The position numbers and the translations under genes are program-made. The notes beneath the pieces were generated by a model, which searched no databases, was not told where the DNA came from, and worked only from the letters and a program-made list of their open reading frames with translations. A DNA stretch of 64,000 bases from Chitinophaga agrisoli. GTDB taxonomy: Bacteria > Bacteroidota > Bacteroidia > Chitinophagales > Chitinophagaceae. The stretch lies in the NCBI RefSeq assembly GCF_008386695.1, contig NZ_VUOC01000004.1, positions 2,110,327-2,174,326 on the forward strand, read 5' to 3'. Below are positions 17,862 to 26,665 of the stretch, piece by piece. How positions within the stretch are numbered: the first letter of the stretch is position 1; each line of letters begins with the position of its first letter.

Positions 17862-20800
17862 ATGATTAGACGTATTACTCCTCTATGCACTAAACACAAG
17901 AACCGTTCGCCCGTGCTGATGGCGGCGTTGGCGCTCTGCCTTTCCGCAGGTGTACCGGCAGCTTTTGCACAACAGCAAACACAAACGGTAAAAGAACTAC
18001 AGGTAAAAGCCGGTCCTTTAACCACAGCACTCAAACAGCTGCAAACAGAAGCCGGCATTAACCTCATCTATGACGCCGCCAAACTGGGCAGCTACCGCGT
18101 AAGCGCGCACCGCTACCGCAACCAGCCCCTGGCGGATGTTCTAAAGGACCTGCTGCAATCCACCGGTTTGCAGTACACAGAAAAAGAAGGCGTGATCATC
18201 ATCAAAGCGCCGGAAAAAGGCCCCCTGCAACGTGTACCAGTAAAAGGTAACGTAACCGACGAAAACGGTACGCCCCTGCCCGGCGTAAGCATCCAGGGCG
18301 GCGCTGGCGGCGCCATGACGGATGATAAGGGCAACTTTACCTTATCCGCAGATCCCGCACAGGATACCCTGGTATTAAGTTATATAGGCTATAAGACCGC
18401 CCGCACCCTGCTGCATGGTCAAAGGGAACTGAAGCTGCAATTAAAAGCAGACGCCAGTATGCTGACCAGCGTGGTAGTGGTAGGGTATGGCAGTACCAAA
18501 AAAGGCGACCTTACCGGCGCCGTTAGTCATGTGTCAACAAAAGATTTTAACGCCGGCGTCTTCAGTTCTCCGGAGCAGCTGCTGCAAGGCAAGGTGCCCG
18601 GTTTGACCGTAACCCGCAGCGGCGATCCTAATGCCACCCCTTCCATTACCCTGCGCGGCCCGTCTACCCTCCGTGGCGGCGAAGCACAGGAGCCTTTCTA
18701 CGTGATAGATGGCGTACCCGGCGCTTCTATACAACTGGTGGCCACCAGCGATATCATTTCCATAGACGTTCTGAAAGATGCGGCCTCCACCGCTATCTAC
18801 GGCGCCCGCGCGGCCAATGGCGTGATCATCGTCACTACCCGCCGCGCCGTAAACGGCCAAAGCTGGGTGAACTACAATGCCTATGGCGCCCTGGAACAGG
18901 TATCTAAAAGAATAGAGATGATGTCTGGCGATGAGATGCGCAAATACCTCGCAGATAACAATAAGGCCCTGGCCCCTGCTGACGATGACGGCGCTAATAC
19001 AGACTGGCAAAAGGAAGTGACCCGCACCGGCGTATCGCATAACCATAACCTCTCTTTTGGCGGTGGCCAGAATAATACCATGTACAGCGGCAGCGTAAAC
19101 TACCTGAGCAACGATGGTATCATGAAAGGCTCCTCACTGGAAAGGATCAACGTACGCGGCAACCTGGAACAAGTAGCCTTCGACGACCGCCTGAAACTGA
19201 ACCTCTCCCTCAGCAATAGCATCAGCACCCAATACCGTATACCGGACCTGGTATTCCCTAACATGCTGCTGTTCATGCCTACGGTGAATATCAAAAACGC
19301 AGACGGTAGCTATAAAGAAGACTTTTCCCGCACCCGCGACTACCTGAACCCGGTATCTTTGATAGATAACAACGAAGACCGCACCAAGACCAAGATCATG
19401 CTGGGTAATGTGCGCGCGGAGCTGAAGCTGCTCCCTGGCCTGAAGTACAATATCAACATGTCCATGCAGGATGAGCAGATCAACCGCGATATCTATTACA
19501 ACCATTTCTCCGGCCTGGCCCAGAAAAACAATGGCCGTGCCACCCGCAGCGCTTTCAGCAACACCAAAAAGATCCTGGAAACTTACTTCAACTATGACAG
19601 GACCTTTGGCCTGCACGATGTAAAACTGCTGGCCGGTTACTCCTGGCAGGAAGACCGCCGTAACGACGGTTTCCAGGCTTCCAACAAAAACTTTGTAACA
19701 GATGCATTAGGTTATAACAACCTGGGCGCAGGCAACCTGCCGCCCGGCGATGTGGTGGATTATGGCGATGAGCATATCGATATCTACCGCTTTATCTCCT
19801 TCTACGCACGCGCTAACTATAGCTTTAATAACAAATACCTGTTACAGGTATCTGCCCGCCGCGATGGCTCCTCCGTATTTGGTAAGAATAACCGCTGGGG
19901 TATCTTCCCCGCCGTATCCGCCGCCTGGAAGATCAAGGAAGAGCCCTTTATGCAGGGCGCCGCCTGGCTGGATGATCTGAAGCTGCGCGCCGGCTACGGC
20001 GTTACCGGTAACGCCCTGGGTTTTGGCGCCTTTACGGCCATACTCCGGTATAACCCCGGCAGCTGGTTCTATTATAACGGCGGCCTTATCACCTCCATTG
20101 GCCCTTCCCAGAACCCTAACCCGGACCTGAAATGGGAAAGCACCAGCATGGCCAATATAGGCCTGGACTTTGCCATCCTGAAAGGCCGTTTGGGCGGTTC
20201 CATAGACGTGTATAACAAACGTACGCAAGACCTTATCTGGACCTACAACGTGCCCGCCAGCCAATACCTGGTGCCGCAGCTGCTGGCCAACGTAGGTAAG
20301 ATGAACAATAAAGGCATAGAGCTGCAGCTGAATGCCATGATCATCCAGCACCGCTTATTCCGCTGGCAGAGCAACCTGAACCTGGCGCATAACAAGAACA
20401 ACATCGTATCCCTTTCCAACAACGATCTGAAGCTCTCCCTCATCCGCACCGCTTACCTGGGCGGTAAAGGCCAGACCAGCTTCTGGTCACAGCAGGTGAT
20501 GGAGAATGAAGCCCTGGGCGCTTTCTACCTGCTCAAATACATGGGTAAGGATAAAGATGGCAATTCCCAGTTCCAGAAAGCAGACGGCTCGCTCACCATC
20601 ACGCCCGGCACAGACGATCTGTATTATGCCGGCAGCGCGCAGCCCAAACTGCAATACGGCTGGAACAACACCTTCAGCTATGGCAATTTTGACCTGAACA
20701 TTTTCGTTCGCGGCGTAATAGGCAATAAGATCCTGAACGGCACATTAGCTTCGCTGAACAACCCTACAGATGCCGCCAACTATAACATCGCCAAATTCGC

Positions 20801-21092
20801 CCTGCAGGAGCCCAGCACAGATAACAACGCCTTCTACCGGTCTGACCGTTTCCTGGAAAGCGGCTCTTACCTGCGCCTGGATAACGCCACCCTGGGTTAT
20901 AGCGTGCCAATGCACAACCGCTTCATAAAAGCGCTGCGCATCTATGCCACCGCCAACAACCTGTTCGTGATCACCAACTACCGCGGTATTGATCCGGAAG
21001 TACCGCTGGGCGGCCTGGAGCCGGGTATAGACAACAATAACTACTATCCTAAGACTCGCTCTTACCTGTTAGGCCTGAACGTGAATTTCTAA
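17862..21092 (+). CDS. SusC/RagA-type TonB-dependent outer-membrane receptor with STN domain
   Basis: A 1076-residue receptor: signal peptide (about 1-36, AFA-Q), secretin/TonB N-terminal STN domain (about 45-115) that signals to FecR, a carboxypeptidase-regulatory-like domain (about 127-200, GNVTDENGTPLPGVSIQ and GNFTLSA), then the SusC start SVVVVGYGSTKKGDLTGAVS, the plug (LLQGKVPGLTV, LRGPSTLRGG, YVIDGVPG, IYGARAANGVIIVTT), and the beta-barrel. It imports a bound substrate together with the SusD lipoprotein. The STN domain and upstream sigma/FecR genes show substrate-induced control. No glycan-degrading enzyme gene follows, so the substrate is unknown. Confidence 0.95.
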   Translation: MIRRITPLCTKHKNRSPVLMAALALCLSAGVPAAFAQQQTQTVKELQVKAGPLTTALKQLQTEAGINLIYDAAKLGSYRVSAHRYRNQPLADVLKDLLQSTGLQYTEKEGVIIIKAPEKGPLQRVPVKGNVTDENGTPLPGVSIQGGAGGAMTDDKGNFTLSADPAQDTLVLSYIGYKTARTLLHGQRELKLQLKADASMLTSVVVVGYGSTKKGDLTGAVSHVSTKDFNAGVFSSPEQLLQGKVPGLTVTRSGDPNATPSITLRGPSTLRGGEAQEPFYVIDGVPGASIQLVATSDIISIDVLKDAASTAIYGARAANGVIIVTTRRAVNGQSWVNYNAYGALEQVSKRIEMMSGDEMRKYLADNNKALAPADDDGANTDWQKEVTRTGVSHNHNLSFGGGQNNTMYSGSVNYLSNDGIMKGSSLERINVRGNLEQVAFDDRLKLNLSLSNSISTQYRIPDLVFPNMLLFMPTVNIKNADGSYKEDFSRTRDYLNPVSLIDNNEDRTKTKIMLGNVRAELKLLPGLKYNINMSMQDEQINRDIYYNHFSGLAQKNNGRATRSAFSNTKKILETYFNYDRTFGLHDVKLLAGYSWQEDRRNDGFQASNKNFVTDALGYNNLGAGNLPPGDVVDYGDEHIDIYRFISFYARANYSFNNKYLLQVSARRDGSSVFGKNNRWGIFPAVSAAWKIKEEPFMQGAAWLDDLKLRAGYGVTGNALGFGAFTAILRYNPGSWFYYNGGLITSIGPSQNPNPDLKWESTSMANIGLDFAILKGRLGGSIDVYNKRTQDLIWTYNVPASQYLVPQLLANVGKMNNKGIELQLNAMIIQHRLFRWQSNLNLAHNKNNIVSLSNNDLKLSLIRTAYLGGKGQTSFWSQQVMENEALGAFYLLKYMGKDKDGNSQFQKADGSLTITPGTDDLYYAGSAQPKLQYGWNNTFSYGNFDLNIFVRGVIGNKILNGTLASLNNPTDAANYNIAKFALQEPSTDNNAFYRSDRFLESGSYLRLDNATLGYSVPMHNRFIKALRIYATANNLFVITNYRGIDPEVPLGGLEPGIDNNNYYPKTRSYLLGLNVNF

Positions 21093-21112
21093 TGACTATT
21101 AAAGGAAACAAC

Positions 21113-22705
21113 ATGAAAAAACTGATCATACCCGGCGCCGCCTTTTTACTCGCACTCAGTGCCTGTACCAAACTGGATGTGCCCGTTGAATCTGAATATA
21201 CGGAAGGCAACTTCCCCACCAACGAAGCCTCTTTTATTGCCGCTACCGGGCCTGCCTACTCTCAGTTGCCTACCCGTTATGCCGTGGACTACTGGCGTAT
21301 GCAGGAGATGAGCACAGACGCTGCTATCATTCCCGCCCGCGGCGGCAACTATGTGGATGGTGGCCAGTACCGCCAGCTGCATCAACACAGCTGGACGCCC
21401 GATCACCCCAACGTACAAGGCGTATGGGAATGGGGCTACGGTGGTATTAATACCTGCAACCGTATCCTGCTGCTGTTTGAACCAGCACCGGAGAGCGCCA
21501 GCCGTACCAGGGCCATTGCAGAAATGCGCGCCATGCGTGCCCTGTACCACTTCTTTATGATGGACCTGTATGGCAACATCCCCATTGTAACGGTATTTGG
21601 CAGCAAAACTGCGCCGGAACAGTCTAAACGTGCCGATGTAGCCGCCTTTATCGAAAGCGAGTTAAAAGCCATCATACCAGACCTGGACGACCGCACCGGC
21701 GCCATCACCTATGGCCGCCCCACCAAATGGATGGCTTTTGCCATGCTGGAAAAACTGTACCTGAACGCACCTGTATATACCGGTCAGCAACGGAATGCAG
21801 AAGTAGTGGCCATGGCAGACAGCATCCTGGCAGGTAAACGATACAGCCTGGACGCTAACTACATCGCCATCTTCGCGCCAGAGAACGGCCCGCAGATCAC
21901 AGAAACCATCTTTGCCGTGCCTTACGACGCTAATAAGATCGATGGCTGCCAGTTCTCCCGCTTTGGCCTGCATACCGCCCTGGTGGATAAATACAGCCTG
22001 CCCTTCCGGCCCAGTATCGCCATGAGCACCATCGCCTCCTACTATGCCAAGTTTAACCTGGCGGGCGATGTGCGCAATACCACCTGGCTGGCAGGTAAAC
22101 AATTTGACAACGCTGGTAAACCCATCACCATCGCCACCACCAAAGTAGGCGTGGACGATAGCTACACCGGCGCAGACGCAAAAGATCCCTATACCTGGCA
22201 GCTGGATTTCACCCCGGAAATGCTCTTGCGCGGCGACCCGGCTAATATGGACATAGGCAACGACGAGCTGGCAAAAGCCAAAGGCGTACGTTCTGTTAAA
22301 TACTACCCTGACAAGAACGCCAACCCCTCTACCCGTATGCAGAACAACGATATGCCGGTATTCCGCCTGGCAGACGTGCTGCTCATGAAGGCAGAGGCCA
22401 TCCTGCGCGGCGCCGCGGCCACTACCGTCAATGGCGAGCTGCAACCCCCCGTTGTGCTGGTGAACAAGATCCGCACCCGCGCAAGCGCGCCCACCGTTAC
22501 CGCCATCACCCTCGATGAGCTGCTGGAAGAACGCGCCCGCGAGCTGGCCTGGGAAGGCTGGCGCCGTAATGACCTTATCCGCTTCGGCAAGTTCGAAGAC
22601 GCCTGGGGTTTTAAAACGGACAACGACACCCGCAAACGCCTTTATCCTATACCTACCAGTGAAAAAGTGCTGAATCCTAACCTGGTACAGAACCCGGGTT
22701 ACTGA
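21113..22705 (+). CDS. SusD/RagB-family substrate-binding lipoprotein
   Basis: A 530-residue lipoprotein with lipobox LSAC (Cys18). Features include the N-terminal RagB/SusD pattern (FPTNEASFIAATGPAYSQL, then WEWGYGGINTCNRIL), the TPR-like AEMRAMRALYHFFMMDLYGNIPIV segment, and the C-terminal RADVLLMKAEA, LLEERARELAWEGWRRNDLIRFGKF and YPIPTSEKVLNPNLVQNPGY of SusD_RagB. It caps the SusC barrel at the cell surface. An ATG at 21092 overlaps the susC stop, but MKKLIIPG at 21113 gives a proper lipoprotein signal. Co-transcribed with susC. Confidence 0.95.
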   Translation: MKKLIIPGAAFLLALSACTKLDVPVESEYTEGNFPTNEASFIAATGPAYSQLPTRYAVDYWRMQEMSTDAAIIPARGGNYVDGGQYRQLHQHSWTPDHPNVQGVWEWGYGGINTCNRILLLFEPAPESASRTRAIAEMRAMRALYHFFMMDLYGNIPIVTVFGSKTAPEQSKRADVAAFIESELKAIIPDLDDRTGAITYGRPTKWMAFAMLEKLYLNAPVYTGQQRNAEVVAMADSILAGKRYSLDANYIAIFAPENGPQITETIFAVPYDANKIDGCQFSRFGLHTALVDKYSLPFRPSIAMSTIASYYAKFNLAGDVRNTTWLAGKQFDNAGKPITIATTKVGVDDSYTGADAKDPYTWQLDFTPEMLLRGDPANMDIGNDELAKAKGVRSVKYYPDKNANPSTRMQNNDMPVFRLADVLLMKAEAILRGAAATTVNGELQPPVVLVNKIRTRASAPTVTAITLDELLEERARELAWEGWRRNDLIRFGKFEDAWGFKTDNDTRKRLYPIPTSEKVLNPNLVQNPGY

Positions 22706-22785
22706 GTGTGCTGAATGAATGCCGACATCAAATTAGTTCTTTGATTGCAAATGTTCAATGCTTGGTAAATGATGACGGTTGGCCC

Positions 22786-22817
22786 TTTGGGGGCTGCTTT
22801 CAGGAGCAGCCCCCAAA
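22786..22817 (+). terminator. Hairpin terminator after susD
   Basis: A perfect 13-bp GC-rich stem TTTGGGGGCTGCT / AGCAGCCCCCAAA with loop TTCAGG, extended by an outer CGGTT/AACCG pairing. It has no long T-run but lies 80 bp after the susD stop and marks the end of the ECF/FecR/SusCD unit. Confidence 0.65.
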
Positions 22818-22930
22818 CCGCCTTCAGCTGCTGCAATTAAGAGTTGTGGTAATGAGCATGGAAGGAAGCCGGCGATAGCAGCACCGTCCCGTACACGGGA
22901 AAGATGCTATGTATATGATTAATCAATAAA

Positions 22931-23021
22931 TCTAAAAGTGATTTTTTGCAGATTTTATATTGAAAAGTATCAGTTAAACCCAACCGATCCAAAAGTACCT
23001 TTGCAGAATGAAAATATCAAC
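22931..23021 (+). promoter_or_regulatory. Promoter/operator region of methyltransferase operon 1 (copy of 30288-30381)
   Basis: It contains an inverted repeat TATTGA-N6-TCAGTT at 22958-22975 with the spacing of a Crp-type site, then 20 bp, then the -7 box TACCTTTG at 22996-23003. The whole stretch, including an upstream AAAGTGATTTTTTGCA tract and the downstream ATGAAAATATCAAC, is nearly the same as the reverse strand of 30288-30381 before methyltransferase 3. Likely bound by one of the two Crp/Fnr proteins encoded nearby. Confidence 0.7.
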
Positions 23022-23037
23022 TACCTCACGTTCCAGG

Positions 23038-23415
23038 ATGCATTTTACCAGCGATCACGAGTGGATTGATTTCAATGGTACTGTGGGCTTTGTGGGCATT
23101 TCCGCTTTTAAGCTTAAAGGAATTAAAAAGATTGACAGCATAAAATGGCATCGGCAGCGTGGAACCGTCAATAAAGGGGTTTTGGTAGCGGAACTTCTTT
23201 CAGAAGATTACAACATCCCCATACATGCTCCCGTAAGCTGTGTGATTCTAGGCCCAAATCCAAAACTGGCAGGCTATTTAGACCTGATCCTGGAAAGTCC
23301 CCAGGACAATGGTTGGGTATTTTTTTTAACACCGTTGCAGTTCAGTAATAAACAGGAACCACTGCTTTCTCCAGAAGAATATCAAAAGCTGACCCGCGCT
23401 ATAAAAATTTCCTGA
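23038..23415 (+). CDS. Glycine-cleavage H-protein-like protein, lipoyl lysine apparently missing
   Basis: A 125-residue protein with the H-protein outline: FTSDHEWIDF at the start, VGFVGISAF, then IPIHAPVSCVI, GPNPKLAG and NGWVFFLTPL (compare DGWL-x-K-L). In GcvH a lysine in the ESVKAAS turn carries lipoate; the matching stretch here is AELLSEDYNIPIHAPVS, with acidic residues and no lysine. It should therefore not carry lipoate and is probably not part of glycine cleavage. An in-frame ATG at 23008 lies only 4 bp after the -7 box, so 23038 is preferred. It is first in an operon with methyltransferase 1 (5-bp gap). Confidence 0.7.
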   Translation: MHFTSDHEWIDFNGTVGFVGISAFKLKGIKKIDSIKWHRQRGTVNKGVLVAELLSEDYNIPIHAPVSCVILGPNPKLAGYLDLILESPQDNGWVFFLTPLQFSNKQEPLLSPEEYQKLTRAIKIS

Positions 23416-23420
23416 GTGCA

Positions 23421-24020
23421 ATGGTGCAAAATACTTTAATAGAACAAACCTGCTATATAAACGACGCAGCATTTGACTTACTATATCCGGAAAGGATACG
23501 GCAGCTATCCAGGGAACATTGGACCCCAATGGGAGTAGCAAAGAAATCAGCAAAATTCCTGGCTACGGAACCTGGAAAAAAAATCCTGGATATAGGTAGT
23601 GGTGTCGGTAAGTTTTGCCTTATCGGCGGACATTTTTCCCCAGAGGTTTCTTTCCACGGCATCGAGCAAAGGCAAGAACTATATAAATTTGCAATATCTG
23701 CCAAGGGTCTAACCGGAACGAGGAATGTAAATTTTATTCATGGGAATTTTACGCAAATAGATTTTGCGGAATATGACCATTTCTACTTTTATAATGCATT
23801 CTTTGAAAACCTTGCCAGCGATGGACATATTGACCAACTGACTGAATATTCAACAATTCTGTATTACTATTATTCTCAGTACCTGTTCAAAGAACTGGAT
23901 GCTAAACCCAGTGGTACCAGGTTGGTGACATTTCATAGTTTGGAAGACGAAGTGCCTCCCAGTTACCAGTTGGTGGACGCAACCGTTGATTTTCTCTTAA
24001 AGATGTGGATTAAAAGATAG
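23421..24020 (+). CDS. Small class I SAM methyltransferase, paralogue 1
   Basis: A 199-residue protein with a clear SAM-binding motif I (KILDIGSGVGKFCLIGG), acidic post-I (FHGIEQRQEL) and a motif around NVNFIHGNFTQIDFAEYDHFYFYNAFFEN. The order GSGVG, GIE, then aromatic-rich FYNAFFEN is reminiscent of Dot1-type lysine methyltransferases, a weak resemblance only. It lies 5 bp after the H-like gene and before the 87-residue gene, so the three are probably one transcript. Two paralogues (25967-26572 and 29655-30251) occur within 7 kb; paralogue 3 is the closest. Substrate unknown, perhaps a partner protein encoded here. Confidence 0.75.
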   Translation: MVQNTLIEQTCYINDAAFDLLYPERIRQLSREHWTPMGVAKKSAKFLATEPGKKILDIGSGVGKFCLIGGHFSPEVSFHGIEQRQELYKFAISAKGLTGTRNVNFIHGNFTQIDFAEYDHFYFYNAFFENLASDGHIDQLTEYSTILYYYYSQYLFKELDAKPSGTRLVTFHSLEDEVPPSYQLVDATVDFLLKMWIKR

Positions 24021-24058
24021 ATGCAAACCATCATCAAGGTATGGAAGTGAATTAGTTA

Positions 24059-24322
24059 ATGATGAAGACAGATAAATATTTTTTGCTGATAACGGAACAA
24101 CTGAAGACTGCACAGAGCAACGAACAGGTAGCAATAATTATTTCGCACGCAATAGCAGATATTGAGAAACAGGGAGGTGCAGATCTGATCAGGCCTTTTC
24201 TAACAAAATTGCAGGATTGGCTGGAAAAACGGTCACCACTTGATTACGATAGTACACAGTGGAGCTGCTTACGCTATGCTTCCATATACCTCCAGGATTT
24301 TTTGATAATGAACCTTGTTTAA
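24059..24322 (+). CDS. Uncharacterised 87-residue protein, partner of methyltransferase 1
   Basis: A small, mostly helical soluble protein not recognised as a known family. It ends with QWSCLRYASIYLQDFLI; the 89-residue protein at 29368-29637 has the matching QWNCYRFALTIIGKL, a similar length and the same place right after a methyltransferase gene. Shared features are an N-terminal acidic helix, the QW-S/N-C motif and R-Y/F-A. The two are therefore paralogues in duplicated cassettes. The conserved cysteine may be functional. A role as methyltransferase partner or substrate is inferred from position only. ATG 24062 is an equally good start. Confidence 0.6.
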   Translation: MMKTDKYFLLITEQLKTAQSNEQVAIIISHAIADIEKQGGADLIRPFLTKLQDWLEKRSPLDYDSTQWSCLRYASIYLQDFLIMNLV

Positions 24323-24384
24323 AACCGAAAATTTGCGGATAGCTTATAATTATACTGATGCCCAATAGCTAAAGGAAGTAATAT

Positions 24385-25137
24385 ATGCTGCGTCATACGG
24401 GAAGGAAGCGGAATTATAAACACAATTTACGGTTAGCTGTTCTTTTGTGCTTTACTGCAGGAATGGTAAATGCGGCCGGTTTATTCGCCTTTTCTGTTCT
24501 TACAACTAATGTAACCGGGCATGCAGCGTTGCTGGCGCATAAATTAGCAACCGGGGACCTGCGTGCAGCGCGGATGGTTGGATTATGGCTCTTGCTTTTC
24601 CTAACCGGTGCATTCTTTTCCAGCTGCTGTATCGGCAGAGCCGGCCAAAACAAAAGGTCTGTCTATACATTGCCAATAATAATCGAGATAATGATCCTGG
24701 TAGCGGTAGGTAGTTTGGGACATACTTATGATCAGTCTGTCATCCAAACAGAGTATCTCGCCGGTAGCCTGCTGTTTGCAATGGGGATGCAAAATGCCCT
24801 TGTGTCCACAATATCGGGGTATGTCGTCAGAACTACTCATCTGACTGGAATGTTCACGGACCTTGGGATTGATCTGTATGCATTCATATCGGCACAACGT
24901 AAGAATATTGCCGGAATCAGAAGGAAAATTATTTTACGGTTAGTGATTATCTTCTTTTTTCTGGCCGGAGGTATCGTTGGCGGATATCTATTCCTGGATT
25001 TGAAATATTACACCTTTTATTTACCGGCAGTTATATTGGTTATTGCCATGTTTTATGATGCTTTCCGAATAAGGTTCAATAAGATGATAAATCGTATCAA
25101 GATCCAGGAAAGAAAAATTCCGGAAGAAACAAAATAA
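24385..25137 (+). CDS. DUF1275 (YoaK-like) membrane protein
   Basis: A 250-residue protein with six or so hydrophobic segments. Motifs typical of DUF1275: FTAGMVNAAGLFAFSVLTTNVTGHAALLA at the start, FLTGAFFSS, AMGMQNALVSTISGYVVRTTHLTGMFTDLG in the middle, and a C-terminal GG-x-x-GGYLF helix. The family is of unknown function. It is 62 bp after the 87-residue gene and probably the last gene of operon 1. Operon 2 has a different membrane protein gene (DUF983) in the matching place. Confidence 0.85.
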   Translation: MLRHTGRKRNYKHNLRLAVLLCFTAGMVNAAGLFAFSVLTTNVTGHAALLAHKLATGDLRAARMVGLWLLLFLTGAFFSSCCIGRAGQNKRSVYTLPIIIEIMILVAVGSLGHTYDQSVIQTEYLAGSLLFAMGMQNALVSTISGYVVRTTHLTGMFTDLGIDLYAFISAQRKNIAGIRRKIILRLVIIFFFLAGGIVGGYLFLDLKYYTFYLPAVILVIAMFYDAFRIRFNKMINRIKIQERKIPEETK

Positions 25138-25145
25138 GATGTTGC

Positions 25146-25853
25146 CTATTTATAATTGGCAATTGCAACCAGCTTATTGATATTTTTTATTATAATTTTT
25201 CTGCCTTTTGTTTCCAGGATGCCTTCTTCTTTAAATTCAGCTAAGATCCTTATTACATTTTCCCTGGCTGTACCTACGAGGTTAGCCAGGTCTTCCCGGC
25301 TGATATTTATTTCTACTGGCATTCCTTCAACAAAATTCACTTTGTACTTTTCCCTGATAACAATTAATTGGAGCGCCAGCCGCTCACGCACAACTTTCTG
25401 AGCAAACATGGTCAGGCTGTTTGCCAGTACTGCGAACTCATGACTTAAGGTTTTAAGCAACCTGTTGTTCAACGCCGGGGATTGCTCCAATACCTTTAAA
25501 AAATCCTCTTTAGGAATGAAAGTAATGAGACTTTCTTCCATAACAGCGGCAGAATCAGGGTAACGATCCTCCGAAAGAATAGCATGATATCCAATAAGTT
25601 CCCCGGTATTGGCTAAATAGATGATCTGCTCTTTTCCATCCTTGTCTACTTTATACTTTTTCACCTTACCCTTATTTATATAAAATATCCCTGATGGGTA
25701 AGTCCCTTCCTTAAAAAGAATACCATTTCTTTTATATACATGCTCGCTTTTATGGGCCATCAGCAACTCAAAGTCATCCGGCTGCAAATCAGCAAGGATG
25801 GATCCACTCTTGAAATCCCATTTCTCTATCGGAAAAATACCCTTGATACTCAT
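25146..25853 (-). CDS. Crp/Fnr-family regulator, paralogue 1
   Basis: A 235-residue protein with an N-terminal cyclic-nucleotide-binding-type beta-roll (ILFKEGTYPSGIFYINKGKVKKYKVDKDGKEQIIYLANTGELIGYHAIL) and a C-terminal winged helix (ISREDLANLVGTARENVIRILAEFKEEGIL). It lacks the Fnr iron-sulphur cysteine cluster. The start at 25853 (MSIKGIFPIEKW) matches paralogue 2 (MSLAGLFPIDKW); an upstream ATG at 25892 adds 13 unrelated residues. It is divergent from methyltransferase 2 and convergent with the DUF1275 gene. It most likely controls the methyltransferase promoters; ligand unknown. Confidence 0.88.
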   Translation of the reverse strand: MSIKGIFPIEKWDFKSGSILADLQPDDFELLMAHKSEHVYKRNGILFKEGTYPSGIFYINKGKVKKYKVDKDGKEQIIYLANTGELIGYHAILSEDRYPDSAAVMEESLITFIPKEDFLKVLEQSPALNNRLLKTLSHEFAVLANSLTMFAQKVVRERLALQLIVIREKYKVNFVEGMPVEINISREDLANLVGTARENVIRILAEFKEEGILETKGRKIIIKNINKLVAIANYK

Positions 25854-25936
25854 ACATCTAAAATTACCATTTTTAAAATTGAAAAAACTCATCTTTTGAG
25901 GTGATAAAGTTTACTGTAGAGAAATGAATTGAGAAA

Positions 25937-25944
25937 TACCTTTG
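25937..25944 (+). promoter_or_regulatory. -7 promoter box (TACCTTTG) of methyltransferase 2
   Basis: The same TACCTTTG seen before the other two methyltransferase units, 22 bp before the start at 25967. About 21 bp upstream, GGTGATAAAGTTTACT is a loose TGA-N6-TtA candidate for the same Crp-type site, and AACTCATCTTTTGAGGT at the Crp1 side is another imperfect repeat. Confidence 0.5.
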
Positions 25945-25966
25945 TAAATGAATTAAGTGTATTTCA

Positions 25967-26572
25967 ATGACGATACCCTCCCTGCCCAAACATTCAGATA
26001 AATGGTTTGATTCTGATTTTAAATTTCATGATCTATATCCGCTTTATATACGGGAACTCGCACAAAAGCATTGGACACCTTTAGCAGTTGCCCAAAAGGC
26101 GTCGGATTTCCTGGCAGCCGAACCTGGTGTGAAAATATTGGATATAGGCAGCGGGCCTGGCAAGTTTTGCCTAAGTGGGGCATATTATAACCCCGCAGCC
26201 GACTTTTATGGAATTGAGCAGCGGAATGACCTGGTATTTTATGCCACTATTGCAAAAGAAATGTTAGGTTTCAACAATGTTACATTTATACATGCCAATT
26301 TAATCAACCTCGACTTCCGGGAGTATGATCATTTTTACTTTTTTAACTCTTTCTATGAGAACCTGCCAGGTACTTATAAAATAGATAATAAACTTAACTA
26401 TTCCAGGTACCGGTATAATAGTTATAATCGGTACTTATGTGATCAACTGGAAAAAAAGCCTGCGGGGACAAGGCTTGCCACCTACCATTGTTCAGAAGAA
26501 GAAGTTCCGGATGGTTATCACCTGGTAGGTACTGCAGTAGATCATTTGTTGAATTTCTGGATTAAAGCATAA
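25967..26572 (+). CDS. Small class I SAM methyltransferase, paralogue 2
   Basis: A 201-residue paralogue of the methyltransferases at 23421 and 29655. Shared: IRELAQKHWTPLAVAQKASDFLAAEPG, motif I KILDIGSGPGKFCLSGA, GIEQRNDL, NVTFIHANL and HFYFFNSFYENLPG, plus the C-terminal SEEEVPDGYHLVGTAVDHLLNFWIK. It is more diverged than the other two (GSGPG instead of GSGVG) and has no ~88-residue partner gene. It is divergent from Crp1, with a TACCTTTG promoter, and is followed by the PhnA gene after 93 bp. Substrate unknown. Confidence 0.75.
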   Translation: MTIPSLPKHSDKWFDSDFKFHDLYPLYIRELAQKHWTPLAVAQKASDFLAAEPGVKILDIGSGPGKFCLSGAYYNPAADFYGIEQRNDLVFYATIAKEMLGFNNVTFIHANLINLDFREYDHFYFFNSFYENLPGTYKIDNKLNYSRYRYNSYNRYLCDQLEKKPAGTRLATYHCSEEEVPDGYHLVGTAVDHLLNFWIKA

Positions 26573-26665
26573 TCAGTGTACAGATATTGAGTGCACAATA
26601 GTTAAACAGAAAATTTCTCCGGGGGAAATGGTAACTTCGTGCAAAGTTTTTCTCGAAACAATTTT

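Noticed and set aside
23008-23415. H-like protein starting at the ATG at 23008
   Set aside because: That ATG is 4 bp after the -7 box, so it is at or before the likely transcription start; the next ATG at 23038 gives the normal H-protein N-terminus.
23038-23415. Working glycine cleavage H protein (gcvH)
   Set aside because: No lysine at the lipoylation turn, and no gcvT or gcvP gene nearby.
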